DNA from: JANXUC01 sp043782485
Lineage (GTDB): Bacteria; Acidobacteriota; Terriglobia; Terriglobales; Acidobacteriaceae
Direction of reading: 5' to 3'
Assembly: GCA_043782485.1 (NCBI GenBank)
Contig: JAYWAL010000153.1
Location: 1-54,347 of the forward strand
Length of the DNA stretch: 54,347 bases
Shown here: piece after piece, positions 24,138 to 32,781 of the stretch
Position numbering within the stretch: the first letter of the stretch is position 1
Layout of the letters: each line of letters starts with the position of its first letter
Notes under the pieces: model-generated
What the model was told of the DNA's origin: nothing
What the model saw: the letters and a program-made list of their open reading frames with translations, nothing else
The model's database searches: none
Position numbers and translations under genes: made by a program

Positions 24138-25919
24138 TCAACGAGCGGGTACGATCGGTAAACTCAACGCCGAGGGATGATCGGCATCATGGAAAATCAC
24201 GTTGTTGGCGGAGACAAATTTTTCAGTGACTCCCAGTTTCTCTCCCGTATTTAAGTTGCGGTCAAAACGCGGGAAGTTGCTGCTGGAAACTTCCAGGCGC
24301 ACACGATGCCCGGAGCGGAATACGTTGCTGGTTGACCACAAATCTATCGTAAAGCGCTCCATGCGGTCCGGATGCAGTAGCGTCGCCTTTTCCTGCGACT
24401 CGCGATAGCGCGCGCGAACAATTCCCTCGGTCAGGTTTTGCGCGAAACCATCCGGCCCAACATCGACCAGCTTGGCGGTGAAGTCGGTATCGACGGCGGA
24501 CGACTTGGCGTAAAACTCCAGGCTGACGGGTCCGGTGACTTCCACATCGTCCGCAAGGGGTGGGGTCGAGTAAATCAGAACATCGTCGCGGGCTTCCACC
24601 TCGCGCTGGTCGAAGGCACCGGGTGCCAGATGACCGCTGTCACAACAGAGCGGCCCGCCAACGGTGGGCACGGGATGAGCTGGGTCGTAGGTGAAGCGGT
24701 CCGGTGGTTCCGTTTTTGGAGAAACTGGCGACAGGCTGCCGTCTCCCGCCGACCCGTTGGCCTTCCCCGCCGAATGCAGAAAATATTTTGTATTTTTAGC
24801 GCGCGCCAGCGGCCACTCGTCTTCGCCGCGCCAGACGTTGCTTCCCATCACGAAAAGCTTCACCGGCTTGCCCGCGAACTCGTTCTGCGCCCCCTGGAAC
24901 AGATATTGATACCAGCGCAGCGTAACTTCGCCCTCATCCCATTCCTCGGCTGCGGGGCCAAAATCGACACCCCCAACCTTGCGTGGGCCACCCGCATGGC
25001 CTCCGATGATGACCAGAAGGTGTTGGCCGCCGCGGGCCGCTTCACTGCCACCGTGCCCCTTGATCCCAACGTAGTTACGAAGCGAGCCGCCCTGGAAAAT
25101 GTCATACCATGCCGCGACGTGCAGCGCCGGAACGGTGATGTCCCCGAAGTGTTCCTCAATCGAAAGGCGCTTCCAATAATCGTCGTAGTCGGGATGAGCC
25201 AGCCAGTCAAGGAAGTACGGGGCCAGCGTTGCCGTGGAAAGCGGGGCGGCAGCTGGATTGGGGAAATTGAAAAGCGGGTACTGCGTCAGCGGAAGCTTTT
25301 CCGCACCCAACCTGGCATTACTATTCTTCGCAACAACCCGGCTTAACGTATCCTGCGCCAGGCCGGACGTCCAAGATTCGTTAAACCATTGCTCGAACGC
25401 ACCACCCTGGTACGTCCAGCCATCGTGATAATTACTGGCTGTGACGACGGGACAAATGCCGGCGAGATGAGGGGGGTGCGCAATCGCCGCCAACATCTGC
25501 GTGGCCCCGACGTACGACCCGCCCCACATGCCGACTTTGCCATTAGCATAGGGCAGCGTCGCCGCCCATTCGACTGTGTCGTAGCCGTCATTGAACTCAT
25601 TCTGGAACGTATAGAAGTCGCCCTCGGACGAATAGCGCCCGCGAACATCCTGCACGATCACGACAAACCCGCCGGCAGCGGCCTTCACGCCGAAGCCCAC
25701 GGCATTGCGCTTATCGTAGGGAGTGCGCTGCAACAAGACAGGAAACTGCCCGTCGGACTTGGGCCGGTAGATATCCGCCCGGAGGACGACGCCGTCGCGC
25801 ATTTTGGCGATGACGCCCTGTTCTGTTGTAACTTCGAACCGCTCCGCCGCGTGAACGCTGACTGTAAGACAAGTGAGTGCCAGCAACACCATGCGACTCG
25901 CTGGATTCTCCCAAACCAT
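24138..25919 (-). CDS. CocE/NonD (peptidase S15-type) alpha/beta hydrolase
   Basis: A 593-residue exported hydrolase of the X-Pro dipeptidyl-peptidase/cocaine-esterase group. A signal peptide covers about residues 7-25. The N-terminal alpha/beta-hydrolase domain holds the nucleophile Ser135 in GGSYVG and the family landmarks DGVVLRADIYRP, RTPYDK and QDVRGRYSSEG. The C-terminal jelly-roll X-Pro-type domain starts at about 400 (APGAFDQREVEARDDVLIYST). It hydrolyses an ester or amide bond, substrate unknown. Because it precedes a GH27 gene by 29 bases on the same strand, a role in removing acyl groups from glycans is an attractive guess. GGAGGCG lies six bases before ATG 25919. Confidence 0.87.
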   Translation of the reverse strand: MVWENPASRMVLLALTCLTVSVHAAERFEVTTEQGVIAKMRDGVVLRADIYRPKSDGQFPVLLQRTPYDKRNAVGFGVKAAAGGFVVIVQDVRGRYSSEGDFYTFQNEFNDGYDTVEWAATLPYANGKVGMWGGSYVGATQMLAAIAHPPHLAGICPVVTASNYHDGWTYQGGAFEQWFNESWTSGLAQDTLSRVVAKNSNARLGAEKLPLTQYPLFNFPNPAAAPLSTATLAPYFLDWLAHPDYDDYWKRLSIEEHFGDITVPALHVAAWYDIFQGGSLRNYVGIKGHGGSEAARGGQHLLVIIGGHAGGPRKVGGVDFGPAAEEWDEGEVTLRWYQYLFQGAQNEFAGKPVKLFVMGSNVWRGEDEWPLARAKNTKYFLHSAGKANGSAGDGSLSPVSPKTEPPDRFTYDPAHPVPTVGGPLCCDSGHLAPGAFDQREVEARDDVLIYSTPPLADDVEVTGPVSLEFYAKSSAVDTDFTAKLVDVGPDGFAQNLTEGIVRARYRESQEKATLLHPDRMERFTIDLWSTSNVFRSGHRVRLEVSSSNFPRFDRNLNTGEKLGVTEKFVSANNVIFHDADHPSALSLPIVPAR

Positions 25920-26255
25920 AATTCGCCTCCGACTTAGTGACGCAAAGGACCGGTCTGAGTATACCCACGAGTCGCAGTTCAGCTAAGGAATGCCCCTAAA
26001 TGCGTGTTTGCTCGGTTTGGCCGGACGAGCGGATAAGAAACATCGAGCCCCGCCAGACGTCCGCTGACAAGATTACGAACAACCATTTTTACACGCGCGG
26101 TTTTACGGCCTTCGGCAAGATATGTGCAACATCAGAAACACTGCGAGCGATGACGTCGTGGAATTTCTTTTTCTCTCAGTTACTGCTGCAGGTGTTTCTA
26201 GAAAACCTGAACGTGCTGAGGATTGCGCGCAGTTGCGTTCGTGTACGATGACGGG
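25920..26255. promoter_or_regulatory. divergent promoter region with a palindrome
   Basis: This 336-base gap between the S15 gene and the SIS gene has no plausible reading frame. Its clearest element is TTTCTAGAAA (26195-26204), a perfect 10-base palindrome flanked by CAGGT (26189-26193) and ACCTG (26205-26209). It lies about 50 bases before the SIS start, where an operator would be expected. TACGAT (26244-26249) is a plausible -10 box for the SIS gene, placing the transcript start at or next to the GTG at 26256. I see nothing else in the left part. Confidence 0.4.
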
Positions 26256-27323
26256 GTGAACTTGAGATCAACACCGTCCTCGACACATTTTCTGAAAGAC
26301 ATCTTGCGGCAGCCAGCTGAACTTCAGCGTGCTATTGAGCATTTGGCCGGCGCGGGGCAAGCTTCCCTTCAAGAAGCGGCTTCGATGGTGCGTGGCGCGC
26401 GCCATGTGTTCCTGACAGGCATTGGCGCGAGTTGGAACGCTGCCGTGGCGGCGGGTGCGCTCTTTGGCGTGCATGGTCAGCCGGTTTATATGGAAGCAGC
26501 TGGCCAGTTGCTGCATTTCACGTCGATTCCGCGCGATGCCGTGGTCATTGCTATTTCGCGAACCGGTCGAAGCATTGAGATTGTGCAACTGCTGTACAAG
26601 ATTCGCGAACGCGGCGCACGGTTAATTGGCATCACCAATTGCGCGGATAGTCCGCTGGCCAAGGGTGCGGACGTGGCCATCGTAATTCCGACTCCTCTTG
26701 ATTTTGCGATTTCGGTGAATACCTATTCGACTTTGGCGTTGGCCGCGGGAGCATTGGCGGATCTCCTCGGTGGCATCGAATGCGGTCCGGCGCTGTCGGC
26801 GGCGCTAATCCAGGTTGAGAACCGATTGGATAGCTGGCGTGAGCAAGTAGTCGGGGGCACTTGGCTTAAGCCCGGTGCATCCTATTATTTTCTAGGGCGT
26901 GGAACCAGCGAAGCCAGCAGTGGCCAGGCACGATTGCTTTGGGAAGAAGGCGCGAAATCCCCTGCCACCGCCCTGAATACGAGTGGGTTTCGGCACGGTC
27001 CGCAAGAGGCCGTTTTTCCGGGAATGCGGTTTGGTATTTTCCTGGATGGGGGCAAGATGCGCGAGCAAGATTTAGCGGTGGCCGACGACCTGCACAAGCT
27101 GGGAGCGTCGGTTGCGCTGATTGGCCAGAGGCTTCCAGAAAACTCGTACCATCTGGTATTTCAGCTACCGGAACTCCCGAATCACTGGCAGTTTTTGGTG
27201 GACATTCTTCCCGCGCAAATGTTGGCGGAGCATCTCGCTCGACTCTCCGGCGTGGACTGTGATTCGTTTCGCGTGTGTTCTTTCATCGTGGAAGATGAAC
27301 ACGGGCTGCTGAAGAATCGCTAA
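26256..27323 (+). CDS. double-SIS-domain sugar-phosphate isomerase/deaminase-like protein
   Basis: A 355-residue protein with two SIS domains (about 30-175 and 200-350), matching the isomerase half of glucosamine-6-phosphate synthase without its glutaminase half. GIGASWNAA and ISRTGRSIEIVQ are the sugar-phosphate loops of the first domain, and RGTSEASSGQARLLWEEGAKSPA with FRHGP belongs to the second. Such stand-alone proteins (AgaS, FrlB and GlmS-like deaminases) act on amino-sugar or fructosamine phosphates. I place the start at GTG 26256; no ribosome site precedes it and a -10-like TACGAT ends six bases before, so a leaderless message is possible. A TTG at 26223 would be the alternative. 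The substrate cannot be told from here. Confidence 0.82.
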   Translation: MNLRSTPSSTHFLKDILRQPAELQRAIEHLAGAGQASLQEAASMVRGARHVFLTGIGASWNAAVAAGALFGVHGQPVYMEAAGQLLHFTSIPRDAVVIAISRTGRSIEIVQLLYKIRERGARLIGITNCADSPLAKGADVAIVIPTPLDFAISVNTYSTLALAAGALADLLGGIECGPALSAALIQVENRLDSWREQVVGGTWLKPGASYYFLGRGTSEASSGQARLLWEEGAKSPATALNTSGFRHGPQEAVFPGMRFGIFLDGGKMREQDLAVADDLHKLGASVALIGQRLPENSYHLVFQLPELPNHWQFLVDILPAQMLAEHLARLSGVDCDSFRVCSFIVEDEHGLLKNR

Positions 27324-27426
27324 CTTTCCCCCGGAATTCCCTCTTGGGAGAGAATCGCTGCGTTGCGCTGGGCGTTTTTGCCACAATTGCCAAACTCTGT
27401 CACAATAGCTTGCGCCGTCGTGGTAC

Positions 27427-27446
27427 CGGTCCCATAGGGACTTTTT
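27427..27446 (+). terminator. hairpin with T-tract ahead of the methyltransferase gene
   Basis: GTCCC (27429-27433) pairs with GGGAC (27437-27441) over a three-base loop and TTTTT follows at 27442-27446. It is 104 bases after the SIS stop and 35 before the methyltransferase start. It may end the SIS transcript or, if the promoter-like TTGCCA/CACAAT pair around 27377-27405 is used, lie in the methyltransferase leader. The stem is short. Confidence 0.45.
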
Positions 27447-27480
27447 CGTCAACTATCGAGATAAGAGGGGCGTTGTATTC

Positions 27481-28449
27481 ATGAGCAAGGCCGAAACCAT
27501 ACTGGAAAGACTGAAGCAGAAGCGACCTGTCCTGGGAGATGGAGGGTACCTTCTGGAACTGGAGCGCCGCGGGTGGGTAGATAGCGGGTCCGGTCGCGAA
27601 AAAGTTGGCACGGGTAAAGGCAGCGGGCAATTTACACCAGAAGTGGCGATTGAGCGGCCGGATGCGTTGCGGGAACTGCACCGCGAATTTTTGAACGCTG
27701 GGTCGGAAGTTTTGCAAGCGCTTACATTTTTTGGGACACGCGAAAAGCTCAACCGCGCGGGTTACGGTCAGCAGACGGAAGCCATCAACGCGGCAGCCGT
27801 GCGCGTGGCGCAAGAAGTTGCTGGGGACAGCGCATATGTGGCTGGATCCGTTTCTCGAACTCAGCTGTTCGAGCGCGAGGGCCGTTCCGCGGCGGGGCAT
27901 GTCCGCGATCTCTTGAACGAACAGGTGTTGCTCCTGAAGAATGCAGGCGTTGACTTCCTGATTATGGAAACGTTTTTCCATTTGGAGGAAATGCTCATCG
28001 GCATTGAGTGCGCGCGAAGCACCGGATTGCCGATCATCGCAACCATGACTTTCCGGCCCAAACTCAGCGAGTGTACAGACGGGCATACTCCGGCAGCCTG
28101 CGCGAAGGCCATGGTCGATGCGGGCGCCCACTCGGTTGGGGCAAATTGCGAACAAGAGCCGGAACGAATGCTGGGCATTCTTCGGGAAATGCGTGGTGCC
28201 GTGGATGTTCCAATTGCCGCACAACCGGCGGCGTTTCGCACCCCCGATGGCATGCCCTGCTTCACCCGGCTGGCGGAGTTTCCGGATGGCATGGAAGGAA
28301 TTCAATTGCCGCGAAGCTCGTTCGAGGGTTTTGCCGCGATTGCCGAAGCCGAAGGCATTCAGTTTCTGGGTGGATGCTGTGGCTGCAATGCGGCGTATAT
28401 TCGCTCCGCGGCCAGCGGATTGGCAGCCACGAACGGTCACCTGAAATAA
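27481..28449 (+). CDS. homocysteine/betaine-homocysteine S-methyltransferase family protein
   Basis: A 322-residue TIM-barrel methyltransferase. The zinc-thiolate ligands of the family are present: Cys223 in GANC and Cys299-Cys300 in GGCCGC. GDGGYLLELERRG at the N-terminus and QALTFFGTREKL correspond to the betaine-homocysteine methyltransferase (BHMT) group. It should transfer a methyl group from a donor such as betaine or S-methylmethionine to homocysteine, giving methionine; the donor is not determined by what I can see. GAGGGG stands before ATG 27481. It converges on the lacI gene at 28454 with only four bases between stop codons. Its link to the sugar genes around it is not obvious. Confidence 0.87.
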   Translation: MSKAETILERLKQKRPVLGDGGYLLELERRGWVDSGSGREKVGTGKGSGQFTPEVAIERPDALRELHREFLNAGSEVLQALTFFGTREKLNRAGYGQQTEAINAAAVRVAQEVAGDSAYVAGSVSRTQLFEREGRSAAGHVRDLLNEQVLLLKNAGVDFLIMETFFHLEEMLIGIECARSTGLPIIATMTFRPKLSECTDGHTPAACAKAMVDAGAHSVGANCEQEPERMLGILREMRGAVDVPIAAQPAAFRTPDGMPCFTRLAEFPDGMEGIQLPRSSFEGFAAIAEAEGIQFLGGCCGCNAAYIRSAASGLAATNGHLK

Positions 28450-28453
28450 GCGA

Positions 28454-29479
28454 TCAGCGCTGCCAGACCACGGCCTTGGCACAGCACCGCGCGGTGGAAC
28501 CTCGCACAACCAAATGCGTGCCTAGCTCCGTTTGTATGCCTTTCCTTTGCCGGGAGGAGGACATTTTTTCGAGAACCGCGAAGGCCATTTCCCCAAGAGT
28601 TTTGCGATCCAGCTTGACCGTGGTCAACGGAGGAAAGACAAATCGCGCCATATAAATATCTTCGCAACCCAGCACGGACACTTGTTCTGGAACACTAATG
28701 CCCATCTCTCGCAGGGCGCTCATGGCTCCGATCGCGGTGAGGTCGTTAATGCAAATCAGCGCGGTCGGACGCGAAGCTTCACCCGCCAGCTTCTTGACGG
28801 CGTCGCGCCCACCCTCCAAAGTCTGGTCGCATTCAATAATGTGCTGAATCTGCAACTTGCGCCGCTGGAGCGTCTTTAGGACCGTCTCCCGGTATCGCGT
28901 GGCGGACCGCCGCTCCCCGGTACCCGCCAGGAAGGCGACTCGCGTGTGCCCCAGATGGATCAGATGTTCGGCCGCTTCGCGAATCCCTTCCGCGTAGTTA
29001 ATCACGATGCTGCTGATATGCCGCCGGGTAACTTCCAAATCCACAACAAGGACGGCAATCTGCCGCGACGCCAGTTCCTGCGCGACTTCCTCAGAGGCCG
29101 AAGACGTCATAATCGCGACGCCGCGAACACCGTTCTCGATCATCTTCCGCACTGCCGACGCCGTTCGACTGGCATCGTAATTCGTGGCGCAGAGAAACAA
29201 ATCGCATCCTTTGGCTGCCGCCGCCGTCTCAAAGCTCTTGATCATTTCCGGAAAAACGGGGTTCTCAATATCGGAGATCAGCAACCCAAAAAAATTGCTG
29301 CGCCCTCCGCTCGCCAGCCGCTGCGCACTGGCGTTCCGATAATATTTCAGCCGCCGCGCCACATCGAGCACCTTCTCGCGGGTCTCCGGATCCACCAGGC
29401 TCGACTCATTCAAGACGCGGGACACCGTCGACTTTGAGACCCCGGCGTGCTCCGCTACATCGCGAATTCTGTATGCCAC
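28454..29479 (-). CDS. LacI-family transcriptional regulator, second
   Basis: A 341-residue LacI/GalR regulator. The DNA-binding domain is residues 1-50 (IRDVAEHAGVSKSTVSRVLNES), the hinge is NASAQRLASG, and the effector domain runs from about 62 (NFFGLLISDIENPVF) with TALICINDLTAIGAM and PPLTTVKLDR. It starts with GTG at 29479, AGAGG eight bases upstream. It shares only the family pattern with the LacI at 21633, so it answers to a different ligand. Divergent from the GMC dehydrogenase operon, it probably controls that operon, or the SIS/methyltransferase genes. Confidence 0.9.
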   Translation of the reverse strand: MAYRIRDVAEHAGVSKSTVSRVLNESSLVDPETREKVLDVARRLKYYRNASAQRLASGGRSNFFGLLISDIENPVFPEMIKSFETAAAAKGCDLFLCATNYDASRTASAVRKMIENGVRGVAIMTSSASEEVAQELASRQIAVLVVDLEVTRRHISSIVINYAEGIREAAEHLIHLGHTRVAFLAGTGERRSATRYRETVLKTLQRRKLQIQHIIECDQTLEGGRDAVKKLAGEASRPTALICINDLTAIGAMSALREMGISVPEQVSVLGCEDIYMARFVFPPLTTVKLDRKTLGEMAFAVLEKMSSSRQRKGIQTELGTHLVVRGSTARCCAKAVVWQR

Positions 29480-29816
29480 TCCGAAACCTCTTTTCCCGCT
29501 ACCGGCGGGCTGGATGCATTGCTACAATCAAAATTCGGTCACCATGCGCACGAATGACATCACGCGGAACGTCAGCTGTTGCGTACGCTTTTTTGCCGCC
29601 CTCTACTGTAAATTACCCACCCGCATTCACCAAATTGGGCCGCTATTCCGGCAGAATGACGTTGGCGGCAGCTCAGCGTCATCGTTCCCGCTTCAATCCG
29701 CTGCGGCACCGCCACCGGGCTGGGGCAGCTCGGCTTGACAGTAGTACTGCGGAGTGGTAAAAATCGCACGTTGTGGGACCGCTCCCAAAAAGCGGCCCGA
29801 AATGGAGTCTTGCGGC
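29480..29816. promoter_or_regulatory. divergent intergenic region with a strong promoter
   Basis: These 337 bases separate lacI from the dehydrogenase small subunit. TTGACA (29735-29740), a perfect -35 box, stands 17 bases before TAAAAA (29758-29763) on the plus strand, the best promoter I see in the window. A small hairpin, CCGCT with AGCGG, lies at 29779-29795 in the leader. The part nearer lacI shows no clear element, and I see no coding frame in it. Confidence 0.65.
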
Positions 29817-30521
29817 ATGGGCGGACAGGGGATTGAACGGCGCACCATCCTCCGTTACATCGGTTTGGCTTCGGTAGCCAGCACCTTTCCGGGCTTCCAG
29901 CAGTGGGCTTTTGCCTGCGCGCACGGTGAAGAACAGTCCTCCACTGCGCCTGCTACCAAGGCAGGCTATAAGCCTCTGTTTTTCTCTCCCCGGCAGTTTC
30001 AGCTGGTGGAGCATTTGGCTGAAATGATCATTCCCGCTGACGATACTCCCGGCGCGCGGCAAGCTGGAGTCGCTGAGTTTATCGACTTCATGGTGGCCAA
30101 TCGCGCCCCCATCAATGGCGGCGACGAAATGACAGTCGAAGCTGGACTCAAACTGGGTACTGAAGCGCAGCAGCATTTCCTGGCCGGCCTGGGGTGGCTG
30201 GACGCGCACAGTCAAGCTGAGTGCGGGCATGACTTCCTGGACTGCACTTCGGACCAGCAAAACTCCCTTCTATCCGAACTTGCTTACAAAGCGAAATTCA
30301 AGCCCACCACCGAGACAGGTCGTGTTTTTTTTCAATTCATCCGCGATTACACCGTGGTCGGTTACTACACAACAAAAATTGGTTTGGAAAGCCTGGGCTA
30401 TGCTGGGCTGAAAACCTTTTGGAAAGAAGCTCCCGGTTGCACCCACCCGGAGGATCCGGAGCACGCGCATCTTCAGGAACAAGGTTCCGGGAGCCTGGCT
30501 TCATTCCATATTGTGAAATAG
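29817..30521 (+). CDS. gluconate 2-dehydrogenase subunit 3-family, Tat-exported small subunit
   Basis: A 234-residue protein of the gluconate_2-dh3 family, the small (gamma) subunit that pairs with FAD-dependent GMC dehydrogenases and escorts them through the Tat pathway. The twin-arginine signal is ERRTILRYIGLAS at about 7-30. Landmarks are FFSPRQFQLVEHLAEMIIPADDTPGARQAGVAEFIDFMVAN and the late FIRDYTVVGYYTT. ATG 29817 is preceded by GGAG at nine bases; the ATG at 29802 contains that ribosome site itself and is less likely. The GMC catalytic subunit follows after 11 bases. The small subunit carries the only export signal of the pair. Confidence 0.9.
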   Translation: MGGQGIERRTILRYIGLASVASTFPGFQQWAFACAHGEEQSSTAPATKAGYKPLFFSPRQFQLVEHLAEMIIPADDTPGARQAGVAEFIDFMVANRAPINGGDEMTVEAGLKLGTEAQQHFLAGLGWLDAHSQAECGHDFLDCTSDQQNSLLSELAYKAKFKPTTETGRVFFQFIRDYTVVGYYTTKIGLESLGYAGLKTFWKEAPGCTHPEDPEHAHLQEQGSGSLASFHIVK

Positions 30522-30532
30522 AAAGGGTTTTC

Positions 30533-32245
30533 TTGCCGACAACCAAGCCGACAACCAGGACGTTCGACGCAATCGTGGTGGGCACCGGTGCCGGCGGCAG
30601 CACCGCCATGAAGCTGCTGTGCGAAGCGGGCCTGAGCGTTCTCGCCCTCAATTCAGGCCCGCGCACCGATCCCGATCAGGATTACCGCAAGCACCGCCAG
30701 GTTTACGATCTAAAATATCGCGGCTTCGGCGATCCCCTTGCTCGCGCTGGCTGCGCTCACCAGCAGCACTACTCCGTCGAGGAAACTGAGTACAACGAGG
30801 GGCCATACCTTTGGGAGCACGACGTCACCTATTCCAACGCTCCCGGAAGCGACTGGTATTGGAAGCGCTGCAAAGGCACAGGCGGCAAAGCCAATTTCTG
30901 GGGCCGTTCATCCTGCCGATACGGCGATATTGATTTCAAAGCCGCTAGCCTAGATGGCTTCGGCGAGGACTGGCCTGTTGACTACGCGGAAATCGCTCCG
31001 TGGTTTTCGAAAGCGGAACGCTATATGGGCGTGGCCAGCACCATCCAGAATCGCCCCAGCAATCCTGACGGCGAGTACCTACCCCCCATGACCTGGCGCT
31101 GCATCGACTACATCATTCAGAAAGCCGCCGAGAAAATTGGCGTCCCCTACTTGCCAGATCGTTGTGCCCAGCTTACCGTACCGCACAATGACCATCCCGC
31201 CTGCCACTACTGCGGGGGCTGCACGCAGGGCTGCGATGTCGGTGCATTTTTCTCTCCCACGTGGTTCACCATTCCAGACGCCGAAGCCACGAAAAAGCTA
31301 ACTCTGTTGACCGACGCGCTTGTGCGCCAGGTGATCGTCGATGAAAACGGCCATGCCAAAGGCGTCGCTTACGTAGACCGCACAAACAAGCGGGAAGTAG
31401 AGGTCTACGCCAAGGTTGTGGTACTGGCCGCTTCCTGCGTTGAGACCGCGCACATCATGCTGAATTCGCGCTCGCACAACTGGCCGACGGGCATTGCCAA
31501 CTCCAGCGGACAGCTCGGACGCAATCTTTGCGACCACCTCTACGGCAGTCCGGGCTATGGATATCTGCCGCGCCTGGTGGGACAACCGCCGACACCGGAC
31601 AGCATCGCCAACTCGACGATTGCCTGGATGCCCCGGTGGCAGAACCTGAAGAACCCCCACGAAGAAAAATTCATCCGCGGGTATTCCATGTACCCTGGCG
31701 GAGGTTGCGGCGAGTTTCCCGGTCACTACCGCCAGCTTGAAGGCTTTGGCAAGGATTTCAAACGCGACATTAAGCGGTACTCGCCTTCCCCCGTGGGCTC
31801 GCTGATTCAGGCCCCTTCCCTGCCCAGTCCCACCAACTATGTGGATATTGATCCCAGCAAGAAAGACCTGTTCGGTATTCCGCAACTCCGCTTTCACTTC
31901 CAGTGGGGCGCGAATGAGCTGATGATGTGGGAACACTCCAAGCAGGTGATGATCGACTTCTTCAAGGCTGCTGGCGGGGAGCTGTGGGGTGCGGACACGG
32001 AGCCTAATCGCCCGGGCACCAGCCTGCATGAAACTGGTGTTTGCCGGTTTGGCAACGATCCCAAAACTTCGGTCACGAATAAGTGGGCGCAAACGCATGA
32101 CGTTCCAAATTTGTACATTTGTGACGCAAGCATCTTTCCCAGCCCTACCGACAAGACCACCACCATGCCGATTATCGCGTTTGCCATGCGCACCTGCGAC
32201 AATATGCTGACCAACTTCAAGAAAGGCGTTCACAAACGCGCCTAG
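30533..32245 (+). CDS. GMC-family FAD dehydrogenase catalytic subunit with Fe-S motif
   Basis: A 570-residue glucose-methanol-choline oxidoreductase. The FAD loop is VVGTGAGGSTA (about 16-26). Near the C-terminus HETGVCRFG holds the active-site His, followed by the CDASIFPSPTDKTTTMP region where most GMC enzymes have an Asn-Pro. Cys224, 227, 230 and 234 form C-x2-C-x2-C-x3-C, an Fe-S ligand pattern comparable in place to the cluster of bacterial FAD-glucose dehydrogenase. No signal peptide: it should be carried out by the small subunit. I start it at TTG 30533, six bases after AAAGGG; longer frames overlap the small-subunit gene. It oxidises a sugar or sugar alcohol, passing electrons to a membrane cytochrome that is not in this operon. 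Glucoside 3-dehydrogenase is one possible activity. Confidence 0.85.
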   Translation: MPTTKPTTRTFDAIVVGTGAGGSTAMKLLCEAGLSVLALNSGPRTDPDQDYRKHRQVYDLKYRGFGDPLARAGCAHQQHYSVEETEYNEGPYLWEHDVTYSNAPGSDWYWKRCKGTGGKANFWGRSSCRYGDIDFKAASLDGFGEDWPVDYAEIAPWFSKAERYMGVASTIQNRPSNPDGEYLPPMTWRCIDYIIQKAAEKIGVPYLPDRCAQLTVPHNDHPACHYCGGCTQGCDVGAFFSPTWFTIPDAEATKKLTLLTDALVRQVIVDENGHAKGVAYVDRTNKREVEVYAKVVVLAASCVETAHIMLNSRSHNWPTGIANSSGQLGRNLCDHLYGSPGYGYLPRLVGQPPTPDSIANSTIAWMPRWQNLKNPHEEKFIRGYSMYPGGGCGEFPGHYRQLEGFGKDFKRDIKRYSPSPVGSLIQAPSLPSPTNYVDIDPSKKDLFGIPQLRFHFQWGANELMMWEHSKQVMIDFFKAAGGELWGADTEPNRPGTSLHETGVCRFGNDPKTSVTNKWAQTHDVPNLYICDASIFPSPTDKTTTMPIIAFAMRTCDNMLTNFKKGVHKRA

Positions 32246-32337
32246 AGAAACGTCCAACCGTGGTAGTCTTCGGCGTTGCGCCAAACTATCTTCCCCGCTG
32301 ATTGGCCTGACGGCGGCATTCCAACACGAGGCAAACG

Positions 32338-32775
32338 GTGGGCATTCTCTCCGGGACGTTGAACACACGGTGGTTCTGGTACTCGATTCTCACGGTGATT
32401 GGTTGGGCGGGCTGGGCAATTCTGCTGAAGATTGGATCGGTGGAAATTCCCAGTGAGCCGTCGCTGTTTCTCCAAACGGCGGGCATGGTTCCGCTGGCAC
32501 TGATTCTGCTGCTGGCCGGGTCGCACCGTGGACCGCAAAACAAAAAAGGAATTGCATATTCCCTGCTGAACGGCGTGATTTCCGGTGCCGGAATTCTCTG
32601 TTTGCTGTTCGCGTACCGCAGCGGGGGCAATACGTCGGTGGTTTCGGTGACGACGGCGCTGTATCCCTTGGTCACGTTCGCACTGGCCTTCGTGCTGCTG
32701 CGCGAAAAACTGACACCATCGCAAATGCTGGGGTTGATTCTGGCGACGGTATCGATTATTTTGTTCTCTTTATAG
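32338..32775 (+). CDS. half-size DMT/EamA-type membrane protein, first of a pair
   Basis: A 145-residue membrane protein with about five hydrophobic helices, matching one EamA repeat of the drug/metabolite transporter superfamily (TTALYPLVTFALAFVLLREKLTPSQMLGLILATVSIILFSL is the repeat's end). Ordinary EamA carriers are about 300 residues with two such repeats in one chain. Start GTG 32338, with GAGG upstream. A second half-size protein follows after six bases. They probably form a heterodimer equal to one full transporter, like the paired small multidrug-resistance proteins. The neighbouring sugar dehydrogenases hint at transport of a sugar or keto-sugar product, but nothing in the sequence proves it. 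Confidence 0.8.
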   Translation: MGILSGTLNTRWFWYSILTVIGWAGWAILLKIGSVEIPSEPSLFLQTAGMVPLALILLLAGSHRGPQNKKGIAYSLLNGVISGAGILCLLFAYRSGGNTSVVSVTTALYPLVTFALAFVLLREKLTPSQMLGLILATVSIILFSL

Positions 32776-32781
32776 AAAATT

